A DNA stretch of 64,000 nt from Synaphobranchus kaupii. Lineage: Eukaryota; Chordata; Actinopteri; Anguilliformes; Synaphobranchidae. Positions 1-26,902 of this stretch are shown in pieces (position 1 is the stretch's first letter; every line of letters begins with the position of its first letter). The notes under the pieces were generated by a model. It saw only the letters and a program-made list of their open reading frames with translations. It did no database searches and was not told the origin of the DNA. Position numbers and translations under genes: made by a program. The stretch is taken from the NCBI GenBank assembly GCA_029718625.1, contig CM056380.1, positions 109,793,021 through 109,857,020 on the forward strand, written 5' to 3'.

Positions 1-15342
<15,342 letters not shown>

Positions 15343-15669
15343 ACTGGAGCAGATAAAAATAAATACAGGGCAGAGGCGGGTTACTGGAACCAGGGAGTAT
15401 AAATAGTACCCTAACCAGCTGAGTGGTGGTACTGTCTGAACGCTGTAGCCCTCTTAACGGAACTGGAATGTACTTCAATATATTGTAAATGTGAACATTT
15501 AATGCCAAATATAGCTGATAGCAGTGTATATTTTTTAAATATATATATATTGCGATATCTGAAATATCTTGACAATATATTTTAATTCAATACATGCAGT
15601 ATATTTTAGTACTCAGTATGCATTTCAGTATATTTAGTTACCAGCAGCACAAAGCCGGTAAGATGTGAG

Positions 15670-15922
15670 GCACATACGCGTTACTAAAGCGGTGCACACG
15701 CATGTTACTGAAGCGGTGCACACGCATGTTACTGAAGCAGTGCACACACATGTTACTGAAGCAGTGCACACGCATGTTACTGATGCAGTGCACACGCATG
15801 TTACTGAAGCAGTGCACACACGTGTTACTGAAGCAGTGCACACACATGTTACTGAAGCAGTGCACACACGTTACTGAAGCAGTGCACACGCATGTTACTA
15901 AAGCGGTGCACATGCATGTTAT
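15670..15922. repeat. 24-bp minisatellite, about 10 copies
   Basis: Unit GTTACTGAAGCAGTGCACAC plus GCAT. The unit length is a multiple of three, producing open but meaningless frames on both strands. Confidence 0.94.
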
Positions 15923-16073
15923 TGAGCCAACCGTCCTCCCACAGTGCTGCTGGACAGTGTAGATGGGCAGGATGAAACAAAATACTAAAACTCTTAACTT
16001 TCAACGGCGCTCATACTAGCAAGGAATTATCCACAGGCTGGTTATGCTATCCTGTGATAGTGTCAAGACTGCA

Positions 16074-16357
16074 CACTGCAAAACCCAAAACATAAGTCAA
16101 TCTAAGTACTTTAGCCTTATATTTGGAGTTTAAATCTATTATATATCGCTTATTTCTATTACTTTTTTTTGCTAAATAAGAGAAGATTGCCAATGAGGTG
16201 AGACAGTTTTACTAATTTAAAGATACGCCAATGGGGTAAATATATTTCACTTGTCAACCAAAAAATAACTTAACAAGCTAATATTTTCTACTTTTGAGAA
16301 TTTTTTTTTTTTTTTAAGTGTCATTACACTTGTTAAGACAGCCTTTTTCTCACTGCA
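16074..16357. mobile_element. CACTGCA-ended MITE, copy 1
   Basis: Ends CACTGCAAAACC and TCACTGCAG, with internal GCCAATGGGG-type motifs shared with copies at 41632-41895 and 57088-57472. A recurrent fish repeat type; superfamily not assigned. Confidence 0.7.
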
Positions 16358-16579
16358 GAAAGCAGCTTAAGAAGGTACCACTGACTCAAATAAAGGAAAA
16401 AAAAACCCATATATATAAATCCATGACGTCCACTGCTGCCTACCGTGTGATTGGAGCACCAGACTGCAGACGAGCACTACTGTTCTGACTGAAACAAATG
16501 TTTTACAGTCCTCGTGCTGTTATCTCCTAATCCATCAGAAGTTATATTTTAACCAAGAAATGAGTGATCTGGCATGTGC

Positions 16580-18981
16580 TACAAACCTCAATTCCAACAA
16601 AGTTGGGACAGTATGTAAAATGCACATAAAAGCAGAAAGCAGACAGCATCGCCTGTTTACCTGCGCAATGTTCCAAACAGGTGTTTTTTGAACTTCCCAG
16701 GTTTTTTGTTTGCCCAACTATTTTTACCTGTTGCAGGCATCAAACTCGGAATTAGCGTATTTACAAAAATCAATGAAGTTGATAAGGCAAAACATTAAAT
16801 ATCTTTTCTTTGTACTGTTTTCAATTACAGTTTTTTACAATCCCTTTGACACTAATTTCAGAACCTTGTGGTCATTTTTCTAAATTGCAGACACAAAACT
16901 CAAAACAGATAATCAAAATGCCCATTTTTCAAAACTCTAAACACCTTTTTCAATTGCATGAATACAATACACATAAACCTAAAATAATTTGTTCACTGAA
17001 CCAAATCATTTGTTCACAATGACACAACTTACCATCAAACTTACCATCAAAGTATTAGCATTTCAAAATGCAATACACTCATACATATGATGTGAATGTC
17101 TTTTCATTTCATTACAATGCATCTAACTATCAATTAATCCAACTGCTCAAAATGATAACTGTGGCATTACTAATAATGGCATAGGATTACGGAAACTGAT
17201 TACTGTAGCAACATTCCATGTTTAGATCATGAATGTTTTTAGGATAAAGAAATCTATTGACACCAATTACTTTGGAACCATGAACCAATTTTACTACATT
17301 ATCTTTGAAATATGTCATAATCATCCTTTATCAGATACTGTTCCTATGGTCCCACTGTTCCAGATGTTTTCAGATTTGACTATGTATATAGGCCATTTTC
17401 AAGGCTTTTCCAATAATAACTTGTTACAGTAATGATGTTTGGTTTCACATTGTGGTAAGAGTAATAAAAGGGTCTGTATCCACCTGCAACAACATAGCAA
17501 AAAACATGGAGCAGGCAGATGATCCACGTCAGAATAGAGATCAAGCAGTGAGAGGAGGATGAGGAGGAGGACGAGGATGAGGTGGTCAAGGGAATGGCAG
17601 AGAATAAATACCCTTCATAGAGGTGGCCATAGACCTTGTCTTAGAGGAGGGCTTAGGCCTCATCAGAGAGGGGACCATGGGCCTTGTTTGACAGGTGTGG
17701 GGGGCGTGGTGGGGGGGGGGGGACGTGGTAGAGGACAAGGCCACGGACCGAGACAGTGATGGCAACAGCAAAGAGTGTCCAAAGAAATCTGAACAATAGT
17801 TGTAGACCTTGTCATAAATCGTGGCATGACAATGACAACAGCTACAATGATTCAGACAAACTTCAGGAGATCAACAGTGGCCTCGATCATCAGAACTTTC
17901 CAACATGAGAACCGGTAAGTCTTCACATTGCACTAATGCATTACTCTCAATTGTCAAATTACTGTATAATGCATGCCACTGCATACGACACAATAGGTGT
18001 TGTGACTGAATGTATTCTTTGTTTTCCCTGACAGAATTGATGTAGGCCTGACCAAAATTCAGTGGCACATCATTGACAATGACGACATGTTCAACAAGGT
18101 GGAGGCCATAAGTCTGAAAACTATTGCATGCATTCTGAAAAGGCACCACGTGTCTCTAAAAGAGATGGTGCCTTTTGAAAGTAATGCAGATAGAGTGAAA
18201 CAACTGCGTACTGAGTATGTTCAGTTTCAAGATTCCTGTTGTCAAAGACATAAGTTTGATCTACATTATTCTGTTGGGTAATTTTCTTTCAATTTCTTTT
18301 TAGAGGGTGATGGAGCTGGATGTTGCAGGAGAACCACCACAAATTCCTCTTTGTGGACAAGGCAGGCAACCTAGCCAGAGGTCGGAACTGTTATTACTGT
18401 ATTTTTTGATTTTCACTGCAGTTGAGGACGTTTTTTTTTTTTACTTTGTAGCTTTAATTACTGTATTTATTTTGTTGCTATGATTCAAAGAAACCTATGT
18501 TGTAATTGTATTTTTAAAAATAAATCCCGATTTTGTTCAATGATTCCACTCTGTTCTACTGTCTCTACTATTCCCTTTATTTAGAACCACAAAAAGAACC
18601 ATATTGAAACATGTATCAAGTATTTTTACTGCAATATTAAAGGATTGTAAAAACAACTAAACAGTGAAGCTATCTGTATCTTGTTTGGGTGATCTAAGCT
18701 AATGTTTCTTTCGTATTTCATGATAAATTAGTTATTTGAACCAATGATTCTGAAGTGCAAGATTACTTCAAAGATATGAATGCACAATGAAAGGTTTTGA
18801 ACATGGGACAGGCTGTGTTACAAGTGCTGACTGTTTTGAGTTTTGTGTCTAAGGTTTCGAAAATTGAGCACAAACTTGAGATGTAAAAAACTATATGCAA
18901 AAGAGAATTTACAAATCACTGCTTTCTGCTTTTATGTGCATTTTACATACTGTCCCAACTTTTTTGGAATTGGGGTTTGTA
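16580..18981 (+). mobile_element. Decayed 2.4-kb Tc1/mariner-like transposon
   Basis: Terminal inverted repeats of about 63 bp (left 16580-16642, right 18919-18981) differ at only about two positions and start and end in TA. Inside, on the plus strand, are remnants of a transposase: an Arg/Gly-rich N-terminal part (about 17508-17760), a helix-turn-helix-like stretch (RRSTVASIIRTFQHENR, near 17850-17910) and VSLKEMVPFESNADRVKQLR (about 18150-18210). A GT-AG intron of the element separates them. Stops and frameshifts break it, so it is inactive. Confidence 0.85.
17508..18400 (+). pseudogene. Broken transposase gene of the 16580-18981 element
   Basis: Starts MEQADDPRQNRDQAVRGG and hits a stop soon after. 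The frame resumes with RG-rich text, then VDLVINRGMTMTTATMIQTN, a donor GTAAGT near 17912 and an acceptor TGACAG near 18033. It ends with degenerate RVMELDVAGEPPQ and a shifted FVDKAGNLA. Family assignment rests on resemblance to fish Tc1-like (DDE) transposases remembered, not searched. Confidence 0.7.
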
Positions 18982-19804
18982 AAACATTGCTCATGTGCTA
19001 TTTTAGAATTGATATTAACATTACATTTCATTTAAAAATCACCTTGATAAATTACTTAAAATAGGAATGCATTTCTTGATAAAATAACACAATGCAATTA
19101 AGGAAAGTATACATTATGTATTCGTACTCAAGTTTGGGGTCGTCTTTGAAAAACATATTTGTGTGCTTAATGCATTAGCAACATTCTGTATTTTGAAGGA
19201 TATCCTGGACATGTGCTATATTTAACTTAATTTTGAATTCATAGACCATGTGACCATGATCCCTCATGTTCGGTCTCCATTTTCCAAAAGTGGCCTTTTC
19301 CCATGTTCACCGTGGAATACAGAAACACATGCATATATACGGTGTGGATACTATAGTAGACTTAGCAAACAATATATATGATGTCACATATATTTGGTGC
19401 GAATAGCTTATTTGCACCGAGGAGCAAACAGCGTGTTGACCCATCACAGCTTGTAGACCCATCCTTGGTTTTGCAAGTTCTCCCACTCCACCAGGTCTCT
19501 CCTGAAAATTACTTACCAAAATGTTTATATTCCAGAATATACGTTAGATGCAGAAAGCAAAATCACAGTCATATCACTGCTTTAAAATGTTGTGGCGAAA
19601 TCATGGAGAATCCCACATTGTGCAACAAGCTATCAGGTTCTGAAACCCTTAGTTCTGGCTTTTACAACAGCAGCTTCAATAAAGACCTACTTTTATTCTA
19701 CAAGGATATGAGATGGCTAAGGTATGGTATAATAGTGTAGTATAGTTCTATGAGTTTATCAGTATACGCTGTATGCCAATGGTCTGTATTTTTGCCTAGA
19801 CTAA

Positions 19805-20268
19805 TGTAGTGGCTGTCTCCGTATTGGTGTAGTGGTCTCTGTACTGGTGTACTGGTCTCTGTATTGGTGTAGTGGTCTCTGTACTGTTGTAGTTGTCTCT
19901 GTACTGGTGTACTGGTCTCTGTATTGGTGTAGTGGTCTCTGTACAGGTGTAGTGGTCTCTGTACTGGTCTCTGTACTGGTGTAGTGGTCTCTGTACTGGT
20001 TTAGTGGTCTCTGAACTGGTGTAGTGGTCTCTGTATTGGTGTAGTGGTCTCTGTATTGGTGTAGTGGTCTCTGTACTGTTGTGGTGGTCTATGTATTGGT
20101 GTAGTGGTCTCTGTACTGGTGTAGTGGTCTCTGTATTGGTGTAGTGGTCTCTGTACTGGTGTAGTGGTGTCTGTACTGGTTTAGTGGTCTCTGTATTGGT
20201 GTAGTGGTCTCTGTACTGGTTTAGTGATCTCTGTACTGGTTTAGTGGTCTCTGTACTGGTGTAGGGTT
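19805..20268. repeat. 20-bp minisatellite, about 23 copies
   Basis: Unit GTAGTGGTCTCTGTACTGGT with A/C and T/G variants. The minus-strand reading frame of 167 codons is repeat-encoded and not a gene. Confidence 0.95.
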
Positions 20269-22300
20269 TTAGGCATTCAGTAAGTAAATGACTAAGCAAA
20301 TATATGATCTAATTAAATGAAACTGAGATACCACTTCACTCACAGAATGGTTATAAATCAATAGATATGATAAAAAATCTTCTCGGATCCCCTTTTACAC
20401 AATAATACCTTATATCAATGATATGTTCTGCTATGGATCTCCACATATGTGCAGTCTTAATAGCAACAATGACAATAATATAAAAACAATCACAGGTTCT
20501 CTTAATTTCTATAATTCCTTTAAGCCATTAAACATAATTTCGAAAACTCCCTGGTTGTTCAGAACGAATGAAAACTGAGAGAGTAAGATGTGAGAGTCAG
20601 GGAAGCTGGTATGGTTAACATGTCCAAGTGCCAAAACCCACATGAGCACAAAATAAAAACACACAATTAGAGAAATGGATAAAAGGAATGGTGAAAAAGA
20701 AGAAGAGAAAATGGAGCCAATTTGTGAAAATGAGACTTGAGAAAACAGACCCCAAAGGTGAAAAAGAAGACTAGCGCAAATTAAGACGTAAACAGAAATT
20801 TAAGTAGAAAATTAAGTAAGATCAACTCTGAACATCGCCAAAGAGTTCCTTTCCATTCCTTTTACCACAACAAGACGGCAAGCGGACAAACACAAGCCAG
20901 ACAACACAGATCTTTTACCTTCAGTTTCGTCTTTAGGCCGCGGCTTGAAGGAAGAAAACTCTCGTTGTAATTAACTGACATTTATTCACAGTACAAGATA
21001 TAAATGCTTCAGCAGAAACACAAGCAGAAGGCTGGCTGTGTAATGCGCAAACCCTTGGAATACAGCGCCCATTAATTCCACACTCCAGTGAATACAGGGT
21101 TAACTTAACAGCAGGGAACATGCACAAATTCTGCATCGAGTTCAATGATTTTTTGCTAATAAAGCTCCCAGCAAAGCAATGGGATATTTACATGGAGGAA
21201 GCCTGGGCTCTCCGCTAGCCAAATCCTCTGTGATGTGCTTTCATTTTAGCTCTCCAAGTCGCAGTATATTATTTAATTTGGATGGACTGGGAGGGGGGTG
21301 GGTCTGACAGTAACTTGGACAGGAAACTTGTTTTTCCCCCAAGCATAATTTATTCTCTAATTTAATTTGCTTGTTCCTTTTTCGCTCACGATTCCCGAAA
21401 GCAAAAAGCACTCAAATCATCAGCAGTTCAGTTGCACTCTGTATATGGCCAAATGGCACCAGAAAATGGGGGACTACGTGATTATGGGGGGACTACATGA
21501 TTATGGGGGACTACGCATTGTGGGAAAGCTACGCGACATTCAATCATCCAACTCTTGAGAAAATGTCAGGTCTATTAACAGCGTAATGGACTGAAATCAA
21601 CCAATTAACTGAATGAATTTCTGCCAAATGATACTGAAAACATTTTCCTGTAATAAATAAATGATTAATGGTTTCATGTGTGTATCCGGATGCATATTCT
21701 GCAGGATATATTGTAATATGGCCTGTTGTAGAACCTGTTCTTACATATATGAAATGTAAATACCACATATGGAAGTGCCAATAATAATGAGATATATTAG
21801 CTTGTATATTACCTTATGCCAGCTATCTATAATTACAAAAGTAATTATAAAGCTATATTTCAACATACTTAAGTGTTTATATTTTCCGTTTATGGCACAC
21901 TGTACATTGGTAAGGTGGAGCTAAAAATAAAATTAGATTTGAAAAATAACAGTAGTTCTTTAAAGGTTGGAAAAACACAGATGAATAGGTTTCACTTAAT
22001 TCAGACACTGAGGGTGGAGAACTGGCCTGTGTTTAAACACATCATCATACGTGGTTCTGTGAAAGCAGCTAGCTTTAGCACAGCGCTGGACATAAACCAC
22101 GTGCTGCTACACGAGCTAACCATGAGGCGTCTGCATCTTTATGAAGAGGCCCTGGTTCCGTGCAGTGCTGACAAACAGCGTACGAGGATTGTCCGAATCA
22201 GCTGTGCTCTATATATGGCGTGGGTCTGTTTCCATCTGCTTCACACTGTACCACCATACACATTCCTGAGCTCTACAACTGAGGCACACTACTGTTCGAA
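20269..22300. other. About 2 kb without recognisable genes
   Basis: AT-rich sequence between two arrays, inside the inferred 5' intron of the capn1-like gene. Only short unsupported ORFs; no repeat family recognised. Confidence 0.6.
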
Positions 22301-22305
22301 GCACA

Positions 22306-22340
22306 CCCCCCCCCCCCCCCCACTATTCACACGCACATGT

Positions 22341-22389
<49 letters not shown>

Positions 22390-22420
22390 CACAAACACGT
22401 GCACACAGTCACAAACACGT

Positions 22421-22464
<44 letters not shown>

Positions 22465-22538
22465 AGACACACACAAATGCGCACACACACACACACAAAG
22501 ACATGCACACACTCACACACACACAGACACAAACGCGT

Positions 22539-22574
<36 letters not shown>

Positions 22575-22604
22575 GCGCACAAATGCGCACACAAACACAT
22601 ACGT

Positions 22605-22680
<76 letters not shown>

Positions 22681-22692
22681 AGACACACATGC
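22306..22692. repeat. C-run followed by compound (CA)n tract
   Basis: C run at 22306-22321, then CA repeats broken by ACGTGCACACAGTCACAAAC-type blocks and a final pure CA run of about 66 bp. Confidence 0.95.
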
Positions 22693-23214
22693 ATGCAGAC
22701 ACCTCATTCATTAAGATTTAATTTTACTCTCACCGAGTACTTATGATCCCTATTGGACTCACATGAACTGTTTTAGAGTTTACACAGAACAGTTTCCTGT
22801 GTAACTTGAAGTGCATTCGTTTTCCAGTCCAAGGAAAGAATGAATGAAAGCGGTATTCCCTAAGGACTTCCCATACAGCCTCGGGATCAAAATATGTGTT
22901 TGAAAACCTTTAACCCTTTTGGTCCTGGCAATATCTGAAAACAGGCTAGATAGACTATGTGTGCGACTGAAGGCTTTCCAATTCCTCTACAAAAAAGGGG
23001 CAGGCTATCATGTTTATTTAGCTAATGGAAGCAGCTCACTTTTAAAAGAAGAATTGGGTTTTACACCAGACATGGGTCAATTACGTTTTTGAAATAACTA
23101 TTTAGATGCTGGTGCAATTAAAAGTACACTCCTGAGAATTTTCAATAAAACATGTCAATCGTATTAAATACTTTTGGTCTGAATACTGGTGGAAGGAAAT
23201 AGATGCTTCCTTTA

Positions 23215-23262
23215 AAATGGTCAATAATGCACAGCAAAAATGGTGGTGTACATTTAACGCCC
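23215..23262. repeat. Dispersed repeat end (AGCAAAAATGGTGGTGTACA), inverted relative to 29888
   Basis: CAGCAAAAATGGTGGTGTAC and ATTTAACGCCCTAGGGTGTT match the reverse complement of 29888-29943, so both are fragments of one family. Confidence 0.7.
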
Positions 23263-23532
23263 TAGGGTGTTCATATGAGACTGTGGGGAGCAGTAGTGTT
23301 AAGATTTATTTGGCATTTTTGCTGTGTGTGCAGGATTTATACTGGCGTCTAACAATTTCACCAAGTCTGAGGAGACTATTACTTTGTATCATCTGGGGTG
23401 TAGCACCATTTCATGTTAATGCTAGTGGCTTCCACTATGAACAACAGCTGAGTATTTGGGTTGTGTCGCACAGCATGGCAATGACAAAGCTCACAGGCAT
23501 TGAGTGTTGTGACAACAAACCCACAGTCTCAG

Positions 23533-23745
23533 AAATAAACACTCTCAGAAATAAAGGTAGAGTGGAGGTGCATTTTTATTCTTTAAGGAATAAATTTCCC
23601 AAATGTACCCCGAAGGCTACCTTTTCAAGAAAAAAAGGTACAAATTAATTAGGCCTATGTATTGTTGGCTTGGGGTACAATTTCATGTACCTATAGGGTA
23701 CTACTCCAGTGACAAGCATTTGTACCTTTTTAGGTAAACACTAGC
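23533..23745. repeat. Dispersed GGTACCTTTT-rich repeat
   Basis: CTCAGAAATAAAGGTAGAG, TACCTTTTCAAGAAAAAAAG, GGTACAATTTCATGTACC and TTTGTACCTTTTTAGGTA resemble a common fish foldback element; recognised from memory. Confidence 0.5.
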
Positions 23746-23779
23746 CTAATTCACAATCCATAACTATATATGGATAAGA

Positions 23780-23900
23780 CAAGAAAAAGAGAAGAATGGT
23801 ATTATGGTATTAAATATACACTGATTGAGGAAAAAGACTCGGGGGGGGGTCTTTTTCCTCAATCAGTGTATATTTAATAACCATTCTTCTCTTTTTCTTG
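23780..23900. repeat. Near-perfect inverted repeat (hairpin), 51-bp stem, G9 loop
   Basis: Left arm 23780-23837 and right arm 23850-23900 are complementary throughout except for a 7-nt bulge (ATTATGG-type) in the left arm. The loop is CTC plus nine G. No family recognised. Confidence 0.95.
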
Positions 23901-24802
23901 AAATGACATCTCCTGACCATGAACTTTAAAAGCAATTGAACATGTGAAACAAGTTTGAAACAAGTTTTTACAATAATAGAACTGCATTATTGCCAAATAT
24001 CACAATCAGTGTGATTTCATCACTTAGTCTCTCCGATACCTGCGATCTGGCATTTCATGTCTTCTGTGATTTTTGAAGCCAGATTTGCAACAGAAATTGC
24101 TTTGATTTATTGTTTAATTGTCAGTGATTGCATATGAAATAAACCATATCCCCGTCTAAACTTATTTGGGTGTTGGAAATAACCGAATAAAATATAGGGC
24201 CAACACCCATCCGACAGCTACACCGTAAACTCTGAACTTGAATGCCATCATTTCTAATATTAGCTATATTGACCAACTAATTTCACAACCCGACTACAAC
24301 TATAATACTTCAACACTAGGCCAAACATATCTTAATGAGGTTGAATGGATATTCTACATACCAGATTAATTAGAATACGGGTGCAGCCTGCCTTGATGTG
24401 CAGAAATGACAGCCTAGATGTAATTTGTTACCTTTGATCAGCAGTCGCTAACTAACTTGGTTAGCTAAGCAGCTAACTGCCGTTTACGACCATACGGATT
24501 ATGATTAAGAAATCTTGCCAAAGCAAAGCAACTCGCTACATTTTCAAAGTAAAAAATAAAACACATTAGCCTTCAGTATCCTTAAAAACACCTGCAACAT
24601 GTCGACTGATTGAATTAACGTTACACATCTCAATTAACAGCGTTGCGCAAGGATAGTTACACTATCCAATTTACAGCCTGCTGCAGCTAGCTGGCTAGCA
24701 AGCACGCTATTACACAATGCATAAATCTCTTGTACACCTGTAACAAAAACATATAACGGTAGCTTGTACTGCGTGAAAAGGATGCTGTGAAGTTAAACTT
24801 AC

Positions 24803-24960
24803 CGGAGCACAGAAAACACTGGACGCTTTTAAAATCACGTAGAAGTTGAATACTCAAGTTTCGGGATTGTTTGGAATCTGGGTTATTGCATAAAGTATGG
24901 ACGGCACGGCACGCTGTTCTTGCAGCAGTCACTGCAGCGCAGCCCAGCCCAATGGGAGAG
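24803..24960 (-). promoter_or_regulatory. Candidate untranslated first exon and promoter of the capn1-like gene
   Basis: GC-rich island in AT-rich DNA. It ends on the minus strand in a strong donor (CTCCG then GTAAGTTT; last exon base 24803) and contains an inverted CCAAT box (24949-24953). The capn1-like ATG sits just after a CAG with a pyrimidine-rich lead-in near 15345-15365, which could be its acceptor; that makes a 9.5-kb 5' intron. An ORF crosses this island but looks non-conserved, so I read the exon as non-coding. The 5' boundary is a guess. Confidence 0.5.
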
Positions 24961-26671
24961 GGAGGGACACTGCAAGGGCTGAAGCGGTGACAGAGATTGC
25001 TTTTTTTAAAGCGCCAGGAGCACAAGGTGGTACCCAATTAGTAGCATACGAATTATTTCTACTGTATATTCACACAGAGAAATCTAGACTACCGAAATAA
25101 TTAAAGATGTAACAAGGAAAACATGAGAAAATGGAAAACCAGTTTTAGAGGAAAGTGATATCTCGATATAAAAATAATAAACTATTCTGGTTTAAATAAT
25201 ATTGAAGGCAGAAGTTAAACATATAGGCAACAGCCTTTAGGTTCACTGCAGTCTGGAGTATCACTTGCCTGTAAGCAATGAACTGAATGCAATTATGTGT
25301 CATTCTTTTAATAAGATCGACATATCATATCGACAGAAGCAGTGCTAATACATCCAATGAAAAGGTCAAGCAATATAAATCGATATTTGTTCGTTTTGTC
25401 GTTTTAATTATTTAGGCTCTACAGCACAGGAAACAATTAGTGGTCTGACAAATCTTGCCGATGCTAACCTTTAATGGCGATCCTGGATCTCGCCCATCTT
25501 CTCCGGGCTCCCCAATGTGAACATACAAAATGTGCTGACTGCGGCTCATTGATCGCTGCATGCCCGCGCGGTCCTCAGTTACAGTCCTGCGTGACTACAT
25601 TCTGCGCCTCTCCTTTGCACTTAAGGTAACAGCTAGCAGGAAGAGTAGGCTACATTTGAGTGGCAAGAAAATAGTAAGATACATTAACGTTACAAGGTAG
25701 CCATGGTAGCTACTTTCCCCCCTCTGCTGGCCCATCTGCACGATGCTAATTAAATCCATCGGTTAAACAGAATCGAAGAGGAAAACCAGAAAAGAAAGTA
25801 TGATTAACACAAACTAATGTGAAAATAACTTACAGCACTCCACAAGATATTTAATTTTTTATGATGGAACTAGTGCCAGTTCTCACACCTGGTGAGAATG
25901 TACATTTTAAGGCTTTGCCATAGACTTATAAAACTTTAATTACAATTTCCAACAGCAGGAAGTTAATTCTGTGACACTAGTTTTGAGTGCATGTTTAGTT
26001 GCAGCACGGGAAAGGCTACTAAAACAAGTAGTTCTGCACAGAAAACACCAAAATACACAGAAAACACTGAAAAGCCGGCTCTCCATCCAAGGGAAAGGGA
26101 ATATTAAAGACAGAAAGAGCACCCGGGGAACAAATTAGACTCAGTTTCAACACAGGAATGAGTGGCAATAATAATAAGGGCCTAAATAGGCCTACAGCAA
26201 AGTCTCCAGACCTTGGTCAAATAATTCTTTGAAATACTTCAACCTTTTCAAAGAAACATAATTTTTCACCAAAATTCAGAACAAAAATCTTCTTCATTTT
26301 CATTTCATTTTCTTTCTTTTTAAAATTTTTTTTTTTAACAGCACATTTTTGAAAATTCAGTATTTAAAATAAAAAATTTTTTACCCAGGATAAAGTCTCA
26401 CAGTAAACCCTTTCTATAAACATGAACCGTACAATAACTTTTACATGCAATCAAAAAGACCATTGCAGAAAGCAACCGTGTTGGTTATTTCCTTATTAAA
26501 AAAAACAAAACATACAATACCTTACAACCAAATACTGCAATTCATCACGTCAAACTTCAGCCTACCTACACTGAGCAGAGATGCTCACGTGTACACACTG
26601 TGCACCAATGCACTCAGAAAGAACACTGACACAAAAATGCAACAAACACGTTTCACAGCATGACTGACAAA
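24961..26671. other. Intergenic interval between capn2-like 3' end and capn1-like 5' end
   Basis: About 1.7 kb. Holds a CTCF-like motif at 25718-25731 and a moderately CpG-rich patch at 25480-25620 that could be a regulatory element. No ORF of interest. Confidence 0.5.
25718..25731 (-). promoter_or_regulatory. CTCF-like motif
   Basis: CCAGCAGAGGGGGG on the minus strand matches the CTCF core well, between the two head-to-tail calpains. Motif match only. Confidence 0.4.
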
Positions 26672-26677
26672 TTTATT
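26672..26677 (-). terminator. Poly(A) signal candidate for the capn2-like gene
   Basis: AATAAA on the minus strand about 200 nt past the stop codon. It is the first canonical hexamer I see downstream, implying a short 3' UTR. Confidence 0.6.
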
Positions 26678-26878
26678 TTTGTGGTCATGTCCATGCCAAG
26701 CCTTACAAAAGATCCACAACTGTGATCTCTGTCCAACAGGCGGCATTATGCAGCATTTACAATGAAGGGTATAAAGGCATACAACACTTTAGTGCAGTAA
26801 TAACATCTTAAAATCTCTATGACAAAACTGTATTAAAATGGTCAGTATAACGGCCTTTAACTTCAGTGCAGGGGTCTT

Positions 26879-26902
26879 CTAGATCATAGAAAACGACAGC
26901 CA
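26879..26902 (-). CDS. capn2: capn2-like exon 21, terminal (residues 692-698 and stop)
   Basis: 24 nt after TCTAG: WLSFSMI then TAG. It fits the WLCFSVL ending of human CAPN2 and is too short to show as an ORF. Confidence 0.88.
   Translation of the reverse strand, partial: WLSFSMI

Noticed and set aside
21873..22721. 282-codon ORF
   Set aside because: The second half is (CA)n-encoded and the first half shows no family features.
23217..23648. 143-codon plus-strand ORF
   Set aside because: Overlaps two dispersed repeats and shows no domain or splice support.
24687..25037. 116-codon ORF over the GC island
   Set aside because: No calpain or other similarity; the donor at 24803 lies inside it, so the island is better read as an untranslated exon.
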